Of a stretch of 64,000 nucleotides of DNA, positions 36,873 through 46,517 are shown piece after piece. Position 1 is the first letter of the stretch. Each line of letters opens with the position of its first letter. The stretch comes from Streptomyces lomondensis (lineage in GTDB: Bacteria > Actinomycetota > Actinomycetes > Streptomycetales > Streptomycetaceae): the NCBI RefSeq assembly GCF_014651035.1, contig NZ_BMWC01000002.1, forward strand, positions 310,001-374,000, in the 5' to 3' direction. The position numbers were made by a program, and so were the translations under genes. The notes beneath the pieces are model-generated. The model was given only the letters and a program-made list of their open reading frames with translations. It was not told where the DNA came from and searched no databases.

Positions 36873-37673
36873 TCACTCCCCCGGCCACTCCGGCTTCCGC
36901 TTCTCATTGAACGCCGCAACCCCCTCCGCCCGGTCCCCCGAGAACGCCACAGCCCGCCACGCCGCGTCCTCCACCTCGAGCCCGGCCCGCAGATCCAGCC
37001 CCTGCCCCAACCGCAACGCCCGCTTCGCCGCCCGCAACCCCACCGGCGAGTTCCCGGCGATCCGCGCCGCCAGCGCCAACGCCTCCTCCCGGTCCCGCCC
37101 GGCCTCCACCACCTGGTCGACGAGCCCCAACTCCCCCGCCTCCACGGCCTCCACCCGCCGCGCCGAGAAGATCAGCTCAGCGGCCCGGGCTGCCCCCACC
37201 CGCCGCGGCAGCAACTGCGTACCGCCACCCCCGGGGATCACGCCCACCGACACCTCCGGCAGCCCCACCACCGCCGTACGGTCCGCCACGATCACATCGC
37301 ACGCGAGCGCCAGCTCGAACCCGCCCCCCAGCGCGAACCCGTGCACCGCCGCCACCGTCGGCACGGGCAGCTCCAGCACCCCGGTGTACGCCCCCCGCGT
37401 CACCGGCCGCTGCCGCAGCAGATCCGCGTCGCTGAACGAGTTCCGCTCCTTAAGGTCGGCCCCGACGCAGAACGCCCGCTCATGCGTCGAGGTCAGCACC
37501 ACCACCCGTACGTCCCGGTCCTGCCCCAGCGCCGCACAGGCCCCGGCGACGGACCGCGCCATCTCCGTCGACACGGCGTTCATGGCCTTGGGCCGGTCGA
37601 GGACGAGCTCCGCGACATGCCCCTGCTCATGCCGCCGCACCAGCACGAACTCCCCGAACCGTTCCTCGCTCAT
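36873..37673 (-). CDS. Enoyl-CoA hydratase/isomerase family protein
   Basis: A 266-aa crotonase-fold protein. Oxyanion-hole motifs are ERAFCVGADLKER and HGFALGGGFELALACD. The catalytic-Glu region LPEVSVGVIPGGGGTQ keeps Glu at the Glu164-like position, while the first Glu (144-like) site is GGFEL, also present. It would hydrate trans-2-enoyl-CoA in fatty-acid or branched-chain degradation; the substrate cannot be read. ATG at 37673 follows GGAGG. Confidence 0.92.
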   Translation of the reverse strand: MSEERFGEFVLVRRHEQGHVAELVLDRPKAMNAVSTEMARSVAGACAALGQDRDVRVVVLTSTHERAFCVGADLKERNSFSDADLLRQRPVTRGAYTGVLELPVPTVAAVHGFALGGGFELALACDVIVADRTAVVGLPEVSVGVIPGGGGTQLLPRRVGAARAAELIFSARRVEAVEAGELGLVDQVVEAGRDREEALALAARIAGNSPVGLRAAKRALRLGQGLDLRAGLEVEDAAWRAVAFSGDRAEGVAAFNEKRKPEWPGE

Positions 37674-37887
37674 GACACCCTCCGGTTAACGCGGGTTAAC
37701 AACATCGCCGCTCCGATCATCGCAGCCGCACCCCGGCCGCGAAAGAGCGGACGCGCCCGGTTCCCGCAACCACCACCCGCCCACCCGTTCGGGTGACATC
37801 ACCCCAACTCGGGCCCGACCGCCCATGGCAGCGCATAACGTGCGTCAGCCATGGCGCACAGGGGGCGCGTGCGCATCGGGAGGGACC

Positions 37888-38577
37888 ATGATGACGACGA
37901 ACAGACCGGCGAAGCCTCAATGGGACACCGGGGCCGCCACGGCACTCCGCCGACCGGAGCCGGCCGATCCCTACGAGCCGGCCCCGGCGGACCCCGGCCC
38001 CTTCGCCCCCCGTGTCCGCGGCCGGCACCGCAAGCCCCGCCCCCGCAAGGTCCTGCTCGCCGCCGGCGGCCTCGCCCTGGCCGCGGGCGCCCTGAGCCTC
38101 GTACGCCTGACCTCCGGCCCGGGCGCCGACACCGTCGGCACCGTCGAGGCCGAGCCCCGCCCGGACCCGGTCTCCACCGGCACCGACGACACCACCGACA
38201 CCGCGGCGACCTTCCCCGCCGCCCCCGAGGCGAGCCCCTCGTCGCCCGCCGCCCTGGGCGGCCTCACCCCGTCTCCGGCCACCCGTGGACCGGCGGCCTC
38301 CCGCACCCCGGCGACCACCGCCGACACCCGTGGAACCGACAGGACGCCCCGGGCCGCCGCGCCCAGCGCCCCGACCGTCCCCGGCACCACGAAGGTCCCG
38401 GCCCCGGCCCCCACGGGGGACACCCCGCGCCCGGCCCCGACCTCACCGCCGAGCCGGACCGCCCCCGCCCCGGCTCCCGAGCCCGACGAGCCGAAGAATC
38501 CGCAGAAGCCGCAGGACCCCGGCCTGTGCGTGCCGGTCGTCGGCCTGTGCGTGGACACGCCGGGCGACCGCGACTGA
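37888..38577 (+). CDS. Membrane-anchored Pro/Thr-rich extracellular protein
   Basis: A 229-aa protein. About 55 cytoplasmic residues ending in a basic cluster (RGRHRKPRPRK) precede one membrane helix (VLLAAGGLALAAGALSLV). The outside part is a disordered Pro/Ala/Thr-rich stretch of about 130 residues, ending with a small Cys pair (GLCVPVVGLCVDTP) that could form a disulfide loop. No enzymatic domain. ATG at 37888 follows GGAGGG; a second ATG follows directly. Function unknown. Confidence 0.75.
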   Translation: MMTTNRPAKPQWDTGAATALRRPEPADPYEPAPADPGPFAPRVRGRHRKPRPRKVLLAAGGLALAAGALSLVRLTSGPGADTVGTVEAEPRPDPVSTGTDDTTDTAATFPAAPEASPSSPAALGGLTPSPATRGPAASRTPATTADTRGTDRTPRAAAPSAPTVPGTTKVPAPAPTGDTPRPAPTSPPSRTAPAPAPEPDEPKNPQKPQDPGLCVPVVGLCVDTPGDRD

Positions 38578-38581
38578 GCAC

Positions 38582-38693
38582 GGCTCGGCCGCGGTGGGTC
38601 ACGAAGGGCTCGGCCGCGGTGGGTTGCGAACGGCTCGCGCCGCGGGTTACGACCGCACGTCCCGCCGGTGGGTTACGACCGCACGTCCCGCCG
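38582..38693. repeat. Two pairs of direct repeats at the 3' end of the cyclase gene
   Basis: An 18-nt sequence at 38582-38599 recurs at 38607-38624. A 24-nt sequence at 38644-38667 recurs at 38670-38693. The second copy encodes the last codons and TAA of the cyclase gene, so the first copy is a duplicated gene end. Confidence 0.8.
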
Positions 38694-39776
38694 CGTGAGC
38701 AGCCACGGCTCGACGACGCCCAGCCCACGCACCGGTCGCTGCCACATCGGCTGCAACCCGAACCGGTACACCGGCGGCTCCTCGCCCTCCTTCTCCGCCG
38801 CCGCGGCCTCCTCGGCCGCCTCCGCCTCGGAGGCCGGGGCGTCCTGCGTGCGGATCAGCTCCTCGGCGAAAGCGGTGTCGACCAGGACGGCGTCCTTCGG
38901 AGCTATCGAGGTGAGCCGGGAGGCCAGGTTCACGGTCGTACCGAAGACATCACCCATACGGGTGGTCACCGTGCCGAACGCCATGCCGACGCGCAGCTCC
39001 GGCATCGTCTCGTCGTGCGCCATGGTCTCGATCAGCCGCAGGGCGATCTCGGCGGCCGTGCCCGCGTCGTCGGCGGCGTAGAGCACCTCGTCGCCGAGGG
39101 TCTTGATCAGCCGTCCGCCGTTCGCGGCCACCAGGTCGGCGGCCGTGGTCTCGAAGGCCTCGACCAGCTCGCCGAGCTCCTCCTCCTCCATCCGCCGGGT
39201 CAGCCGCGTGAACCCGACCAGGTCCGCGAAGCCGACCGCGAGCCGCCGGTCGACCATCTCCTCGTCGTCGGCGGCCTGCACGACCCGCCCGGCCGAGGCG
39301 GCGAGCTGCCGCCGCCAGACGTAGACGAGGAACTCCTCCAGCTCGGGCAGGAGCAGCTCGACGATCGGGTACGTCACCTCGGTGCGCGTCATGCCCGGCT
39401 CGGGCGGCTCGGTCAGCCCCTCCAGGAACGAGTCGATCTGCCACTCGGCGAGCCGCGCGGTGGTCTGCCCGGTGGACCGGGCCACCTGGACGGCCATCGC
39501 CTCGCTCAGCAGGCCCGCCTCGACGAGACCGGCGAGGCGCCGCAGGGCGAGGACGTCCGCCTCCGTGAGCGCCTTGGCCTGCCCGATGTCGGCGAAGCCC
39601 ATCGCCCGCCAGAAGCGGGAGGCCAGTTCCATGGAGACGCCGGCGCTGCGGGCCGCCTGGAACGGGGTGTAGCGGCGCTCGGCGCCCAGGATGAGCTGTT
39701 CCAGCCGCAGGGCGAGCGGATCCTCGCCGGGGTCGCCCTGCGCGTCCGTGCCGGAACCCGAGTCGTCGACGGTCAC
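38673..39776 (-). CDS. Class III adenylate/guanylate cyclase
   Basis: A 367-aa soluble protein. A helical N-terminal region (about 20-165) is followed by a class III cyclase domain (about 175-325). Metal-binding Asp is in VGFADLVGFTRLTRR and KTLGDEVLY, and transition-state residues are in FGTTVNLASRLTS (Asn and Arg). The C-terminal tail (about 330-367) has an Ala/Glu coiled stretch. It matches the Streptomyces adenylate cyclase that makes cAMP for the Crp regulator. GTG at 39776 has GGAAGGG about 9 nt upstream. It ends within a short duplicated sequence. Confidence 0.9.
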   Translation of the reverse strand: MTVDDSGSGTDAQGDPGEDPLALRLEQLILGAERRYTPFQAARSAGVSMELASRFWRAMGFADIGQAKALTEADVLALRRLAGLVEAGLLSEAMAVQVARSTGQTTARLAEWQIDSFLEGLTEPPEPGMTRTEVTYPIVELLLPELEEFLVYVWRRQLAASAGRVVQAADDEEMVDRRLAVGFADLVGFTRLTRRMEEEELGELVEAFETTAADLVAANGGRLIKTLGDEVLYAADDAGTAAEIALRLIETMAHDETMPELRVGMAFGTVTTRMGDVFGTTVNLASRLTSIAPKDAVLVDTAFAEELIRTQDAPASEAEAAEEAAAAEKEGEEPPVYRFGLQPMWQRPVRGLGVVEPWLLTRRDVRS

Positions 39777-39910
39777 GCGTGCTGCCCTTCCGATCTGTCA
39801 CGGTCATGTATCGACCGGCCTCAACTCTACGGCAGGTGTGCGCCAGCTCACTCCGTTAGGTCTGCCGGGGGGTGAGGTGCCCGGCGTTGACCTGGCACTC
39901 GGCGTTGGTG

Positions 39911-39990
39911 CCACGCCCTCTGGGGGGCTGCCGCCCCCAGACCCCCGCTTCGGCCTGAACGGCCTCGTCCTCAATCGCCGGACGGGCTGA
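39911..39990 (+). repeat. Second type of Streptomyces-style intergenic repeat
   Basis: Contains a GGGGGCTGCCGCCCCC hairpin followed by a GGCCTCGTCCTCAATCGCCG segment. From memory this kind of sequence recurs between genes in many Streptomyces genomes. Only one copy is in this window. Confidence 0.5.
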
Positions 39991-40033
39991 AAACACCTGG
40001 CCGGCGCCCAGCCACGGGCCGTTGATCCACTGA

Positions 40034-40113
40034 GCTGCGGGCAATCGTGCCGCTAAGGGCGGCACCCTTCCCAAAGAAGCGGCACCCCGCTCCGCCGGGC
40101 TGCGGACCCACCC
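40034..40113 (+). repeat. Dispersed hairpin element, copy B
   Basis: Full-length copy of the four-copy element, directly after the birA stop (minus strand). It has the GTGCCGC-TAAGG-GCGGCAC hairpin and a second GC-rich arm ending in GCGGACCCACCC. Confidence 0.8.
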
Positions 40114-40122
40114 GGCCTGAGC

Positions 40123-40989
40123 TCAAGCAGGCCGCAAGTGAACAATGTCCCCGGCGCCGACAGGCTCCTGCACCCCCTCCCCCGTAGCCAGCACCAACCG
40201 CCCGTCCCCGTCCACAGCCACCGCCTCCCCCACAACCGCCCGATCCCCCGGCAACTCCGCCCGCACCACCCGCCCGAGCGTCGCGCACCCCGCCGCATAC
40301 GCCTCGTGCAAACCACACGCCCCCGCGTCGCCCCCGGCCGCACGCCACTTCCCGTACCACTCCTCCAGAGACCGCAGCACCCCGCGCAGCAGCGGATCCC
40401 GGTCCGTGCTCACCGCCCCGGCCAGCCCCAGTGACCCCGCCGTCGGCACGGGCAGCTCGTCGGCCCTGAGCGAGACATTGATCCCGACGCCGATCACGAC
40501 CCCGTCGTCACCGGCCCGCTCGGCCAGGATCCCCCCGGCCTTGCGCTCCTCTCCCCCCACCGTGACCAGCAGGTCGTTCGGCCACTTCAGAGCCGTGTCG
40601 ACCCCCGCCGCCCGCGACAACCCCGTCGCCACCGCGACCCCCGTGAGCAGCGGCAGCCACCCCCACCGCGCCACCGGCACCTCGCCCGGCGTGAGCAGCA
40701 CGGAGAAGAACAGGCCCGACCGGGGAGGGGCGGACCACTGGCGGTCGAGGCGCCCCCGCCCGGCCGTCTGCTCCTCCGCGACGAGCACCGCGCCCTCCGC
40801 GGCCCTGCCCTCGGCCGCCCGGGCCACCAGGTCGGAGTTGGTGGAGCCGGTGCGCTGGACCACCTCCACCTCCGACCACAGCCCGCCCTCCCGCACCAGA
40901 CCCCGGCGCAGGGCGGTGACATTGAGGGGCGGACGGTCCAGGTCCGACCAACGGCTACCGTTCGGCTCTGATGCATCTCGCGGCGTCAT
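40123..40989 (-). CDS. birA: Biotin-[acetyl-CoA-carboxylase] ligase BirA
   Basis: A 288-aa ligase that activates biotin as biotinyl-AMP and transfers it to the carrier lysine of carboxylases such as AccA2 nearby. Motifs: GSTNSDL, AGRGRLDRQWSA (the GRGRxxRxW biotin loop), KWPNDLLV and a C-terminal SH3-like domain. There is no N-terminal winged helix, so it is not a repressor. ATG at 40989 lies 7 nt after a -10 TAGGGT (leaderless). Divergent from pccB with 110 nt between. Confidence 0.95.
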   Translation of the reverse strand: MTPRDASEPNGSRWSDLDRPPLNVTALRRGLVREGGLWSEVEVVQRTGSTNSDLVARAAEGRAAEGAVLVAEEQTAGRGRLDRQWSAPPRSGLFFSVLLTPGEVPVARWGWLPLLTGVAVATGLSRAAGVDTALKWPNDLLVTVGGEERKAGGILAERAGDDGVVIGVGINVSLRADELPVPTAGSLGLAGAVSTDRDPLLRGVLRSLEEWYGKWRAAGGDAGACGLHEAYAAGCATLGRVVRAELPGDRAVVGEAVAVDGDGRLVLATGEGVQEPVGAGDIVHLRPA

Positions 40990-40996
40990 GCAAGCC

Positions 40997-41002
40997 ACCC
41001 TA
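40997..41002 (-). promoter_or_regulatory. -10 element, leaderless start of birA
   Basis: TAGGGT on the minus strand ends 7 nt before ATG 40989. Confidence 0.5.
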
Positions 41003-41099
41003 GGTGTGGTAAACGCCGCACTGCCGATGCGGAGGCACCCCACTACGCTACGGATGAGTAACCGTCCCCCCTTTTGAGCAGGCAGGGAGCCGCATCCCG

Positions 41100-42704
41100 A
41101 TGTCCGAGCCGGAAGAGCAGCAGCAGCCTGACATTCACACGACCGCGGGCAAGCTCGCGGATCTGAAGCGCCGCATCGAGGAAGCGACGCACGCCGGCTC
41201 CGCACGCGCCGTCGAGAAGCAGCACGCCAAGGGCAAGCTGACGGCCCGTGAGCGGATCGATCTCCTGCTCGACGAGGGCTCCTTCGTCGAACTGGACGAG
41301 TTCGCCCGGCACCGCTCCACCAACTTCGGCCTCGACAAGAACCGGCCGTACGGCGACGGCGTCGTCACCGGCTACGGCACCGTCGACGGCCGCCCCGTCG
41401 CCGTGTTCTCGCAGGACTTCACCGTCTTCGGCGGCGCCCTGGGCGAGGTCTACGGGCAGAAGATCGTCAAGGTCATGGACTTCGCCCTGAAGACCGGCTG
41501 CCCGGTCATCGGGATCAACGACTCCGGCGGCGCCCGCATCCAGGAGGGTGTGGCCTCCCTGGGCGCCTACGGCGAGATCTTCCGCCGCAACACCCATGCC
41601 TCCGGCGTGATTCCGCAGATCAGCCTGGTCGTCGGACCGTGCGCGGGCGGGGCCGTCTACTCCCCGGCCATCACCGACTTCACGGTCATGGTCGACCAGA
41701 CCTCGCACATGTTCATCACCGGCCCGGACGTCATCAAGACCGTCACCGGCGAGGACGTCGGCTTCGAGGAACTGGGCGGCGCCCGGACCCACAACGCGAC
41801 CTCCGGGGTCGCCCACCACATGGCGGGCGACGAGAAGGACGCCATCGAGTACGTCAAGCAGCTGCTGTCGTACCTGCCGTCCAACAACCTCTCCGAGCCG
41901 CCGGTCTTCCCCGAGGAGGCCGACCTGGAGGTCACCGACGAGGACCGCGAGCTGGACGCGATCGTCCCGGACAGCGCGAACCAGCCGTACGACATGCACA
42001 CGGTGATCGAGCACGTCCTGGACGACGCCGAGTTCTTCGAGACGCAGCCGCTGTACGCGCCGAACATCGTCACCGGCTTCGGCCGGGTCGAGGGCCGCCC
42101 GGTCGGCATCGTCGCCAACCAGCCGATGCAGTTCGCCGGGTGCCTGGACATCAAGGCCAGCGAGAAGGCCGCCCGCTTCGTGCGCACCTGCGACGCCTTC
42201 AACGTCCCGGTCATCACCTTCGTCGACGTCCCCGGCTTCCTGCCCGGCGTCGACCAGGAGCACGACGGCATCATCCGCCGCGGCGCCAAGCTGATCTACG
42301 CCTACGCCGAGGCGACCGTCCCGCTCATCACCGTCATCACGCGCAAGGCGTTCGGCGGGGCCTACGACGTCATGGGCTCCAAGCACCTGGGCGCCGATCT
42401 CAACCTCGCCTGGCCCACCGCCCAGATCGCCGTCATGGGCGCCCAGGGCGCGGTCAACATCCTGCACCGCCGCACCCTCGCCGAGGCCGAGGCCGCCGGG
42501 GAGGACCTGGAGGCGGTCCGGGCCCGGCTGATCCAGGAGTACGAGGACGCCCTCCTCAACCCCTACGTCGCGGCCGAGCGCGGCTACATCGACGCCGTGA
42601 TCATGCCGTCCGAGACCCGCCGCCACGTCGTACGCGGTCTGCGTCAACTGCGGACGAAGCGGGAATCCCTGCCTCCGAAGAAGCACGGCAACATCCCCCT
42701 CTAG
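41100..42704 (+). CDS. pccB: Propionyl-CoA carboxylase beta (carboxyltransferase) subunit
   Basis: A 534-aa carboxyltransferase that moves CO2 from biotin to propionyl-CoA, giving methylmalonyl-CoA for polyketides and odd-chain metabolism. Acyl-CoA and biotin oxyanion motifs: [27 protein letters not shown] and [10 protein letters not shown]. Asp423 in AYDVMGS occupies the place of Asp422, reported to set propionyl over acetyl preference in S. coelicolor PccB. GGGAG lies 12 nt before the ATG. Followed after 15 nt by pccE. Confidence 0.96.
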   Translation: MSEPEEQQQPDIHTTAGKLADLKRRIEEATHAGSARAVEKQHAKGKLTARERIDLLLDEGSFVELDEFARHRSTNFGLDKNRPYGDGVVTGYGTVDGRPVAVFSQDFTVFGGALGEVYGQKIVKVMDFALKTGCPVIGINDSGGARIQEGVASLGAYGEIFRRNTHASGVIPQISLVVGPCAGGAVYSPAITDFTVMVDQTSHMFITGPDVIKTVTGEDVGFEELGGARTHNATSGVAHHMAGDEKDAIEYVKQLLSYLPSNNLSEPPVFPEEADLEVTDEDRELDAIVPDSANQPYDMHTVIEHVLDDAEFFETQPLYAPNIVTGFGRVEGRPVGIVANQPMQFAGCLDIKASEKAARFVRTCDAFNVPVITFVDVPGFLPGVDQEHDGIIRRGAKLIYAYAEATVPLITVITRKAFGGAYDVMGSKHLGADLNLAWPTAQIAVMGAQGAVNILHRRTLAEAEAAGEDLEAVRARLIQEYEDALLNPYVAAERGYIDAVIMPSETRRHVVRGLRQLRTKRESLPPKKHGNIPL

Positions 42705-42719
42705 CCAACAGGAGCCCAC

Positions 42720-42929
42720 ATGACGATCAAGGTCGTACGGGGCAACCCGACCCCGGAGGAGCTGGCCGCCGCCCTGGCGGTGGTCAGGGCCCGCGCCGCG
42801 GCGGCAGCGGCAACGCCGCCCGGCGCGCCGACCCCTCGCGACTCCTGGTCCGACCCGTCCCGCATCGCGACCCACCGCCTGCCCCAGCCGGGGCCGACGG
42901 CATGGGGCCGCACCTACTGGCCGGCCTAG
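42720..42929 (+). CDS. pccE: Acyl-CoA carboxylase epsilon subunit
   Basis: A 69-aa protein with MTIKVVRGNPTPEELAAAL at the N-terminus and WGRTYWPA at the C-terminus, the two conserved ends of PccE/AccE. The Ala-rich helix between them docks on the beta subunit and stimulates the complex. ATG at 42720 follows CAGGAG. Same operon as pccB. Confidence 0.95.
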   Translation: MTIKVVRGNPTPEELAAALAVVRARAAAAAATPPGAPTPRDSWSDPSRIATHRLPQPGPTAWGRTYWPA

Positions 42930-42989
42930 CGCTGTCTTACTCAGGGGCGCGGGGAACCGCGCACTGCGGAAAAACGCGGGGCGCCAATA

Positions 42990-43005
42990 TGAGTACCCCT
43001 ACTCA
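42990..43005. promoter_or_regulatory. 16-bp palindrome upstream of a small membrane ORF
   Basis: TGAGTA-CCCC-TACTCA is perfect over 6+6 bases and lies 36 nt before the ATG at 43041. It is an operator candidate. Confidence 0.45.
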
Positions 43006-43040
43006 GGCGCCCCGCACCGGCCAAGCCGCACGCTGGTGCC

Positions 43041-43169
43041 ATGCTGTGGTCCGACCCCGAGAACGAACCGCCCGAAGATCTGCGTGATACGCAGAACATG
43101 CTGCGGCGGCTGAGCGTTCTCCTGGCCCTGGCCATGGTGCTGGCGATGCTCGTGATCGGCGTGAGGTGA
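43041..43169 (+). CDS. 42-aa single-pass membrane protein
   Basis: A small ORF reading MLWSDPENEPPEDLRDTQN, then a basic turn (MLRRL) and one membrane helix (SVLLALAMVLAMLVIGVR) up to the stop. The acidic N-terminus followed by positive residues and a helix is a plausible inside-oriented micro-membrane protein. It lies between pccE and maf with its own palindrome upstream. No ribosome site is obvious. I recall a similar small ORF at this place in other Streptomyces, but cannot confirm it. Confidence 0.6.
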   Translation: MLWSDPENEPPEDLRDTQNMLRRLSVLLALAMVLAMLVIGVR

Positions 43170-43189
43170 GTGGGTCTTGCTCGGGTGAC

Positions 43190-43195
43190 TAACCT
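43190..43195 (+). promoter_or_regulatory. -10 element, leaderless start of maf
   Basis: TAACCT ends 7 nt before ATG 43203. Confidence 0.5.
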
Positions 43196-43202
43196 GAACG
43201 GC

Positions 43203-43823
43203 ATGACTGCTCAGCGCCGCAGGCGACTCGTCCTCGCCTCCCAGTCCCCCGCCCGGCTCGGCCTGCTCCGCCAGGCCGGCCTCGCCCCCGAGGTGATCGT
43301 GAGCGGCGTCGACGAGGACGCCGTCACCGCCCCCACCCCCGCCGAGCTGGCCCTCGCCCTCGCCGAGGCGAAGGCCTCCGTCGTGGCGGCCCGGCCCGAG
43401 GTCAAGGGCGCGCTCGTGATCGGCTGCGACTCGGTGCTCGACTTCGACGGCCAGGCCCTCGGCAAGCCCGCGGACGCCGAGGAGGCCACCGCCCGCTGGA
43501 AGGCGATGCGCGGGCGGGCCGGGACCCTCCAGACGGGCCACTGCATCTACGACACGCTGACCGGCCGCTACGTCTCCGCAACGGCGTCCACCATCGTCCA
43601 CTTCGGCGACCCCACCGACGAGGAGATCGCCGCCTACGTCGCCTCCGGCGAACCCCTCTACGTCGCCGGGGCGTTCACGCTGGACGGCCGCTCGGCCCCG
43701 TTCATCGACGGCATCGACGGCGACCACGGCAACGTGATCGGCATCAGCCTCCCCCTCGTCCGGCGGCTCCTCGCCCAACTGGGCGTCGGGATCACGGAGT
43801 TGTGGGAGCCGGCGGAGAAGTGA
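43203..43823 (+). CDS. maf: Maf-like nucleotide pyrophosphatase
   Basis: A 206-aa house-cleaning pyrophosphatase that hydrolyses non-canonical or excess nucleoside triphosphates. Motifs: [59 protein letters not shown] and the C-terminal [13 protein letters not shown] at 43203. The last 32 nt overlap the convergent membrane-protein gene. Confidence 0.94.
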   Translation: MTAQRRRRLVLASQSPARLGLLRQAGLAPEVIVSGVDEDAVTAPTPAELALALAEAKASVVAARPEVKGALVIGCDSVLDFDGQALGKPADAEEATARWKAMRGRAGTLQTGHCIYDTLTGRYVSATASTIVHFGDPTDEEIAAYVASGEPLYVAGAFTLDGRSAPFIDGIDGDHGNVIGISLPLVRRLLAQLGVGITELWEPAEK

Positions 43824-44277
43824 CCGGGGACCCGTCGCCGCCCTTCCCGCCCGCGGGCGCGGCGTCGGCGGGCTCGGCCGGACGGTCGTACGTCATCAGC
43901 AGCAGCACGATGAGGCCCAGCACCAGCACCATGAACAGGAACGCGGGCCAGCCGACGAGCCCCCAGGTGAAGGCGCCCAGGATGCCGTGCACGACCGCCG
44001 CGCTGATCAGCAGCACGCGCCCGAGGCCCGCCGGGGGCCGGTCCCGCAGCGCCACCAGCAGGGCGACCAGGCCGCACAGCGCGTAGTAGAAGCCGAAGGC
44101 GATCCCGCCGATCTTCGACGACACCGACATCATGTGCGGATCGAGCCCGGCCAGGGACATGTCCTGCCGGTCGACGACGACCCCCAGGAACCAGTTGAGC
44201 CCCGCGATGCCGAACGCCTCGGCGAACAGCACCACCGCCACGACCCACGCCACCGGCCTGCGTATCACCGGGCCCAC
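43792..44277 (-). CDS. Four-helix membrane protein of unknown function
   Basis: A 161-aa protein with four hydrophobic helices (about 9-32, 55-78, 85-108, 112-130) and a Pro/Ala/Gly-rich tail of about 30 residues. GTG at 44277 follows GGAGGG. The 3' end overlaps maf by 32 nt on the opposite strand, so its tail is encoded across the maf stop. No family recognised. Confidence 0.8.
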   Translation of the reverse strand: MGPVIRRPVAWVVAVVLFAEAFGIAGLNWFLGVVVDRQDMSLAGLDPHMMSVSSKIGGIAFGFYYALCGLVALLVALRDRPPAGLGRVLLISAAVVHGILGAFTWGLVGWPAFLFMVLVLGLIVLLLMTYDRPAEPADAAPAGGKGGDGSPVTSPPAPTTP

Positions 44278-44604
44278 CCTCTTCCCTCCGAAGACACCGC
44301 GAGGCTACTAACGGGTAAACCGGGGGGCAAGGGTCCGGTGGCGGGCAAAGAATCATTGGGCCATTCGTAGGGACTCCACAAAGAAACGGAGTGGCCCGCA
44401 GCACGTGATGACAGAGACCTTGACCACAGGGGACGGCTAGGGTTTCCCGGAGGAGTACTGCGTACCGCGGTGCGACAAGGGATTTCGCGGGTCGAGCGAG
44501 CCTCGTATCACGCTCCGTGTGGGCAAGCTCACCACTGGGGACGGGTCGAAGTGTCGTGTCGGCAGTCCCTAAACTCGGCTTGTTTCAAGGAGGGAGCCTC
44601 AATC
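44278..44604. other. 327-nt upstream region of accA2
   Basis: No gene is supported. It serves the divergent membrane-protein and accA2 genes. TAAACT at about 44571 is the most -10-like hexamer, 28 nt before the accA2 start codon. TTGACC at 44420 and TAGGGT at 44438 are too close to form one promoter. Confidence 0.4.
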
Positions 44605-46377
44605 GTGCGCAAGGTGCTCATCGCCAACCGTGGCGAAATCGCTGTCCGCGTGGCCCGGGCCTGCCGGGACGCCGGGATCGCGAGCGTGGCCGTCTACGCC
44701 GACCCGGACCGGGACGCTCTGCATGTCCGCGCCGCGGATGAGGCGTTCGCCCTGGGCGGTGACACCCCGGGCACGAGCTACCTCGACATCGAGAAGGTAC
44801 TGAAGGCGGCGCGCGAGTCGGGGGCGGACGCCGTCCACCCCGGCTACGGCTTCCTCTCCGAGAACGCCGAGTTCGCCCAGGCGGTCCTGGACGCGGGCCT
44901 GATCTGGATCGGCCCGCCGCCGCAGGCGATCCGCGACCTGGGCGACAAGGTCGCCGCCCGGCACATCGCGCAGCGCGCCGGCGCCCCGCTGGTGGCGGGC
45001 ACGCCCGACCCGGTATCCGGCGCGGACGAGGTCGTCGCGTTCGCCGAGGAGCACGGGCTGCCGATCGCGATCAAGGCGGCATTCGGCGGCGGCGGCCGCG
45101 GTCTGAAGGTCGCGCGCACGCTGGAAGAGGTGCCGGAGCTGTACGACTCGGCGGTCCGTGAGGCCGTCGCCGCCTTCGGCCGGGGCGAGTGCTTCGTCGA
45201 GCGCTACCTGGACAAGCCCCGTCACGTGGAGACGCAGTGCCTGGCCGACCGCCACGGCAACGTGGTCGTGGTCTCCACCCGTGACTGCTCCCTCCAGCGC
45301 CGCCACCAGAAGCTGGTCGAGGAGGCGCCCGCGCCCTTCCTGTCCGAGGCGCAGGTCGCCGAGCTGTACCGCGCGTCGAAGGCGATCCTGAAGGAGGCCG
45401 GCTACGTCGGCGCCGGCACGGTCGAGTTCCTCGTCGGCCTCGACGGCACGATCTCCTTCCTGGAGGTCAACACCCGTCTGCAGGTGGAGCACCCGGTCAC
45501 CGAGGAGGTCGCCGGTATCGACCTGGTGCGGGAGATGTTCCGCATCGCCGACGGCGAGGAGCTGGGCTACGGCGACCCGGAGCTGCGCGGCCACTCCTTC
45601 GAGTTCCGCATCAACGGCGAGGACCCGGGCCGCAACTTCCTGCCCGCGCCCGGCACGGTCACGACGTTCGCCCCGCCGTCCGGCCCGGGCGTGCGGCTGG
45701 ACGCGGGCGTGGAGTCCGGCTCGGTCATCGGCCCGGCGTGGGACTCGCTGCTGGCGAAGCTGATCGTCACCGGCCGCACGCGCAAGGAGGCCCTCCAGCG
45801 GGCCGCCCGGGCCCTGGAGGAGTTCCAGGTCGAGGGCATGGCCACGGCGATCCCGTTCCACCGCGCGGCGGTGAAGGACCCGGCGTTCGCCCCTGAGGTG
45901 CACGGCCAGGAGGGTCCGTTCACGGTCCACACCCGCTGGATCGAGACGGAGTTCGTCAACGAGATCAAGCCGTTCGCCGCGCCGGCCGCCGCCGAGGCGG
46001 ACGAGGAGCCGGGTCGCGAGACGGTCGTCGTCGAGGTCGGCGGCAAGCGCCTGGAAGTCTCCCTGCCGTCCTCCCTCGGCATGTCCCTGGCCCGTACGGG
46101 CCTCGCGGCGGGAGCCAAGCCCAAGCGCCGCGCGGCGAAGAAGTCCGGCCCCGTCGCCTCCGGCGACACCCTCGCCTCCCCGATGCAGGGCACCATCGTC
46201 AAGATCGCGGTCGAGGAGGGCCAGGAGGTCAAGGAAGGCGACCTGGTCGTCGTCCTGGAGGCCATGAAGATGGAACAGCCCCTCAACGCCCACAAGTCCG
46301 GCACGATCAAGGGCCTGAGCGCGGAGATCGGCGCGTCGGTGACGTCGGGCGCGGCAATCTGCGAGATCAAGGACTGA
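44605..46377 (+). CDS. accA2: Acetyl/propionyl-CoA carboxylase alpha subunit (biotin carboxylase-BCCP)
   Basis: A 590-aa protein joining biotin carboxylase (about 1-450) to a biotin carrier domain (about 515-590). Motifs: [23 protein letters not shown] (ATP loop), [14 protein letters not shown] and FRINGEDP. The biotinylated residue is Lys555 in LEAMKMEQP. It carboxylates biotin with ATP and bicarbonate and passes it to beta subunits such as PccB. GTG at 44605 follows AAGGAGGGAG. Length equals the known AccA2/AccA1 proteins. A terminator follows. Confidence 0.96.
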   Translation: MRKVLIANRGEIAVRVARACRDAGIASVAVYADPDRDALHVRAADEAFALGGDTPGTSYLDIEKVLKAARESGADAVHPGYGFLSENAEFAQAVLDAGLIWIGPPPQAIRDLGDKVAARHIAQRAGAPLVAGTPDPVSGADEVVAFAEEHGLPIAIKAAFGGGGRGLKVARTLEEVPELYDSAVREAVAAFGRGECFVERYLDKPRHVETQCLADRHGNVVVVSTRDCSLQRRHQKLVEEAPAPFLSEAQVAELYRASKAILKEAGYVGAGTVEFLVGLDGTISFLEVNTRLQVEHPVTEEVAGIDLVREMFRIADGEELGYGDPELRGHSFEFRINGEDPGRNFLPAPGTVTTFAPPSGPGVRLDAGVESGSVIGPAWDSLLAKLIVTGRTRKEALQRAARALEEFQVEGMATAIPFHRAAVKDPAFAPEVHGQEGPFTVHTRWIETEFVNEIKPFAAPAAAEADEEPGRETVVVEVGGKRLEVSLPSSLGMSLARTGLAAGAKPKRRAAKKSGPVASGDTLASPMQGTIVKIAVEEGQEVKEGDLVVVLEAMKMEQPLNAHKSGTIKGLSAEIGASVTSGAAICEIKD

Positions 46378-46398
46378 GGCTCGACGGACGAACGCCTA

Positions 46399-46427
46399 CG
46401 GCGCGGCCCCGGGTCGGGGCCGCGCCG
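46399..46427 (+). terminator. Terminator of accA2
   Basis: A perfect 12-bp GC stem (46399-46410 with 46416-46427) and a 5-nt loop, 22 nt after the stop. Confidence 0.8.
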
Positions 46428-46437
46428 AGTCCGCTCA

Positions 46438-46517
46438 GCTGCGGGCAATCGTGCCGCTAAGGGCGGCACGGGTGGGCGCAGCGGCACCCCGCACCGCCGG
46501 GCAGCGGACCCACCCGG
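46438..46517 (+). repeat. Dispersed hairpin element, copy C
   Basis: Full-length copy of the same element, directly after the accA2 terminator, in the same orientation as copy B. Confidence 0.8.

Larger units (their letters stand above)
39777..40122. other. 346-nt intergenic region made of dispersed repeats
   Basis: No gene is seen. After about 130 nt of leader for the cyclase gene, two intergenic repeat elements (39911-39990 and 40034-40113) fill most of the space up to the birA stop. Confidence 0.7.

Noticed and set aside
42931..42975. Another dispersed Streptomyces repeat (CAGGGGCGCGGGGAACCGCG)
   Set aside because: It looks familiar as an intergenic repeat fragment, but there is no second copy in the window, so I could not support it as a feature.
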